22,743 bases of DNA from Candidatus Woesearchaeota archaeon (GTDB taxonomy: Archaea; Nanobdellota; Nanobdellia; Woesearchaeales; UBA12501): contig WJJV01000037.1 of the NCBI GenBank assembly GCA_014729495.1, positions 1 to 22,743 of the forward strand, in the 5' to 3' direction. Below, piece by piece: positions 22,323 to 22,743 of the stretch (its first letter is position 1; every line of letters begins with the position of its first letter). The translations under genes and the position numbers were made by a program. The notes beneath the pieces are model-generated. The model did no database searches and was not told the origin of the DNA. It worked only from the letters and a program-made list of their open reading frames with translations.

Positions 22323-22743
22323 TTTAGATGCGCAGTGCAGTCAAACAGCTTTATCTCATGGCCTTTCTCTGTGACCTCTATCTCTGTCACAGATGTGTTC
22401 TTTGTGTAATATTCTCTCCTGTGCTCAAGTCCTTTGTTCTCCAGGTGAAGGAATATGCAGCTCAATGCAGCTGCATGGCCTACAATAAGAACAGTCTCAT
22501 CATGATGCTTTTTCTTGATATTCTCAAAGAAATCAACCATCCTGTATTTTACCTCAGCAAAGCTCTCTCCTCCCTCAAACTTATATTCATGGAATGGGAT
22601 GCCTGAATTCTCAACCTCAGCAACACTAAGCTCTCTTGGCTTTCCGTCAAGCTCTCCTTTTCCCAGCTCCCTGAGCTGTGCTGTGTATTCAACAGGAACA
22701 TCCTGATGGTATTTCATTATCTCCTCTGTTGTGTGCCTTGCCC
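22319..22743 (-). CDS. Histidine phosphatase (phosphoglycerate-mutase-like), 5' end outside window
   Basis: About 140 residues are visible; the reading frame continues upstream of the ATG at 22717 as ARHTTEEI, so that ATG is internal and the catalytic RHG motif lies beyond the window. Seen: LRELGKGELDG, the acidic-loop region after the first half of the fold, GGESFAEV, and VGHAAALSC with the second catalytic His. Family members remove phosphate from sugars, nucleotides or other small molecules. Its stop overlaps the Nudix gene start by ATGA. Substrate cannot be told. Confidence 0.88.
   Translation of the reverse strand, partial: ARHTTEEIMKYHQDVPVEYTAQLRELGKGELDGKPRELSVAEVENSGIPFHEYKFEGGESFAEVKYRMVDFFENIKKKHHDETVLIVGHAAALSCIFLHLENKGLEHRREYYTKNTSVTEIEVTEKGHEIKLFDCTAHLK

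Overview
The window looks like chromosomal DNA of a DPANN-type archaeon, most likely near Woesearchaeota/Pacearchaeota; the phylum is inference. The archaeal assignment is firm. There is an SRP54, eL21, the RNA polymerase subunit Rpo4 (RpoF), DUF655 and aIF2-gamma, TATA-box promoters, and short or absent 5' leaders. In several places the start codon lies 23-24 nt after the TATA box. Gene spacing is tight, with many ATGA overlaps. A bacterial-type DnaK-GrpE-DnaJ set is present, as in other archaea that acquired it by transfer.

Layout. 1-2901 (+): the 3' end of a GH57 glycosidase, two paralogous small proteins (DUF5752-like) carrying different tails, a lipoprotein and an unknown acidic protein. 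2907-4277 (-): SRP54. 4523-5954 (+): eL21 - rpoF - DUF655, an archaeal information-processing operon. 5992-7320 (-): aIF2-gamma. 7321-7903: the one long gene-poor stretch, holding three regularly spaced hairpin repeats (period 83-84 bp) whose stems covary. 7913-11673 (+): an envelope cluster with an RDD membrane protein, a ComEC-like metallo-beta-lactamase-fold lipoprotein that has lost its metal ligands, a two-helix membrane protein, an SppA-type protease and a Na+/Ca2+-exchanger-family transporter. 11874-14191 (+): a GH15-like glucoamylase, a small unknown protein and a methyltransferase-like protein.

14186-21478 is the chaperone region. A winged-helix regulator (-) is divergent from grpE (+). 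Each promoter carries its own copy of a near-identical 17-bp inverted repeat (GTTGAY-N5-GTCAAC), so the regulator probably represses itself and the chaperone operon. The operon then runs grpE, a YkgJ-type Cys-cluster protein, an MBL-fold hydrolase, an inositol-monophosphatase-family enzyme, DUF3467, dnaK, an HD-domain protein, an AroQ-type chorismate mutase and dnaJ. A T-rich tract after dnaK may terminate part of the transcripts.

21535-22743: a SemiSWEET/PQ-loop protein with a histidine-rich N-terminal extension (+), then on the minus strand a histidine phosphatase (5' end outside the window) that overlaps a Nudix hydrolase gene by ATGA. The Nudix gene is interrupted by a one-base frameshift in a six-base homopolymer.

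The observations I rate highest are the covarying hairpin array, the all-ligands-lost ComEC-like lipoprotein and the paired operators of the chaperone regulator. No tRNA, rRNA, CRISPR array or transposase gene was recognised.
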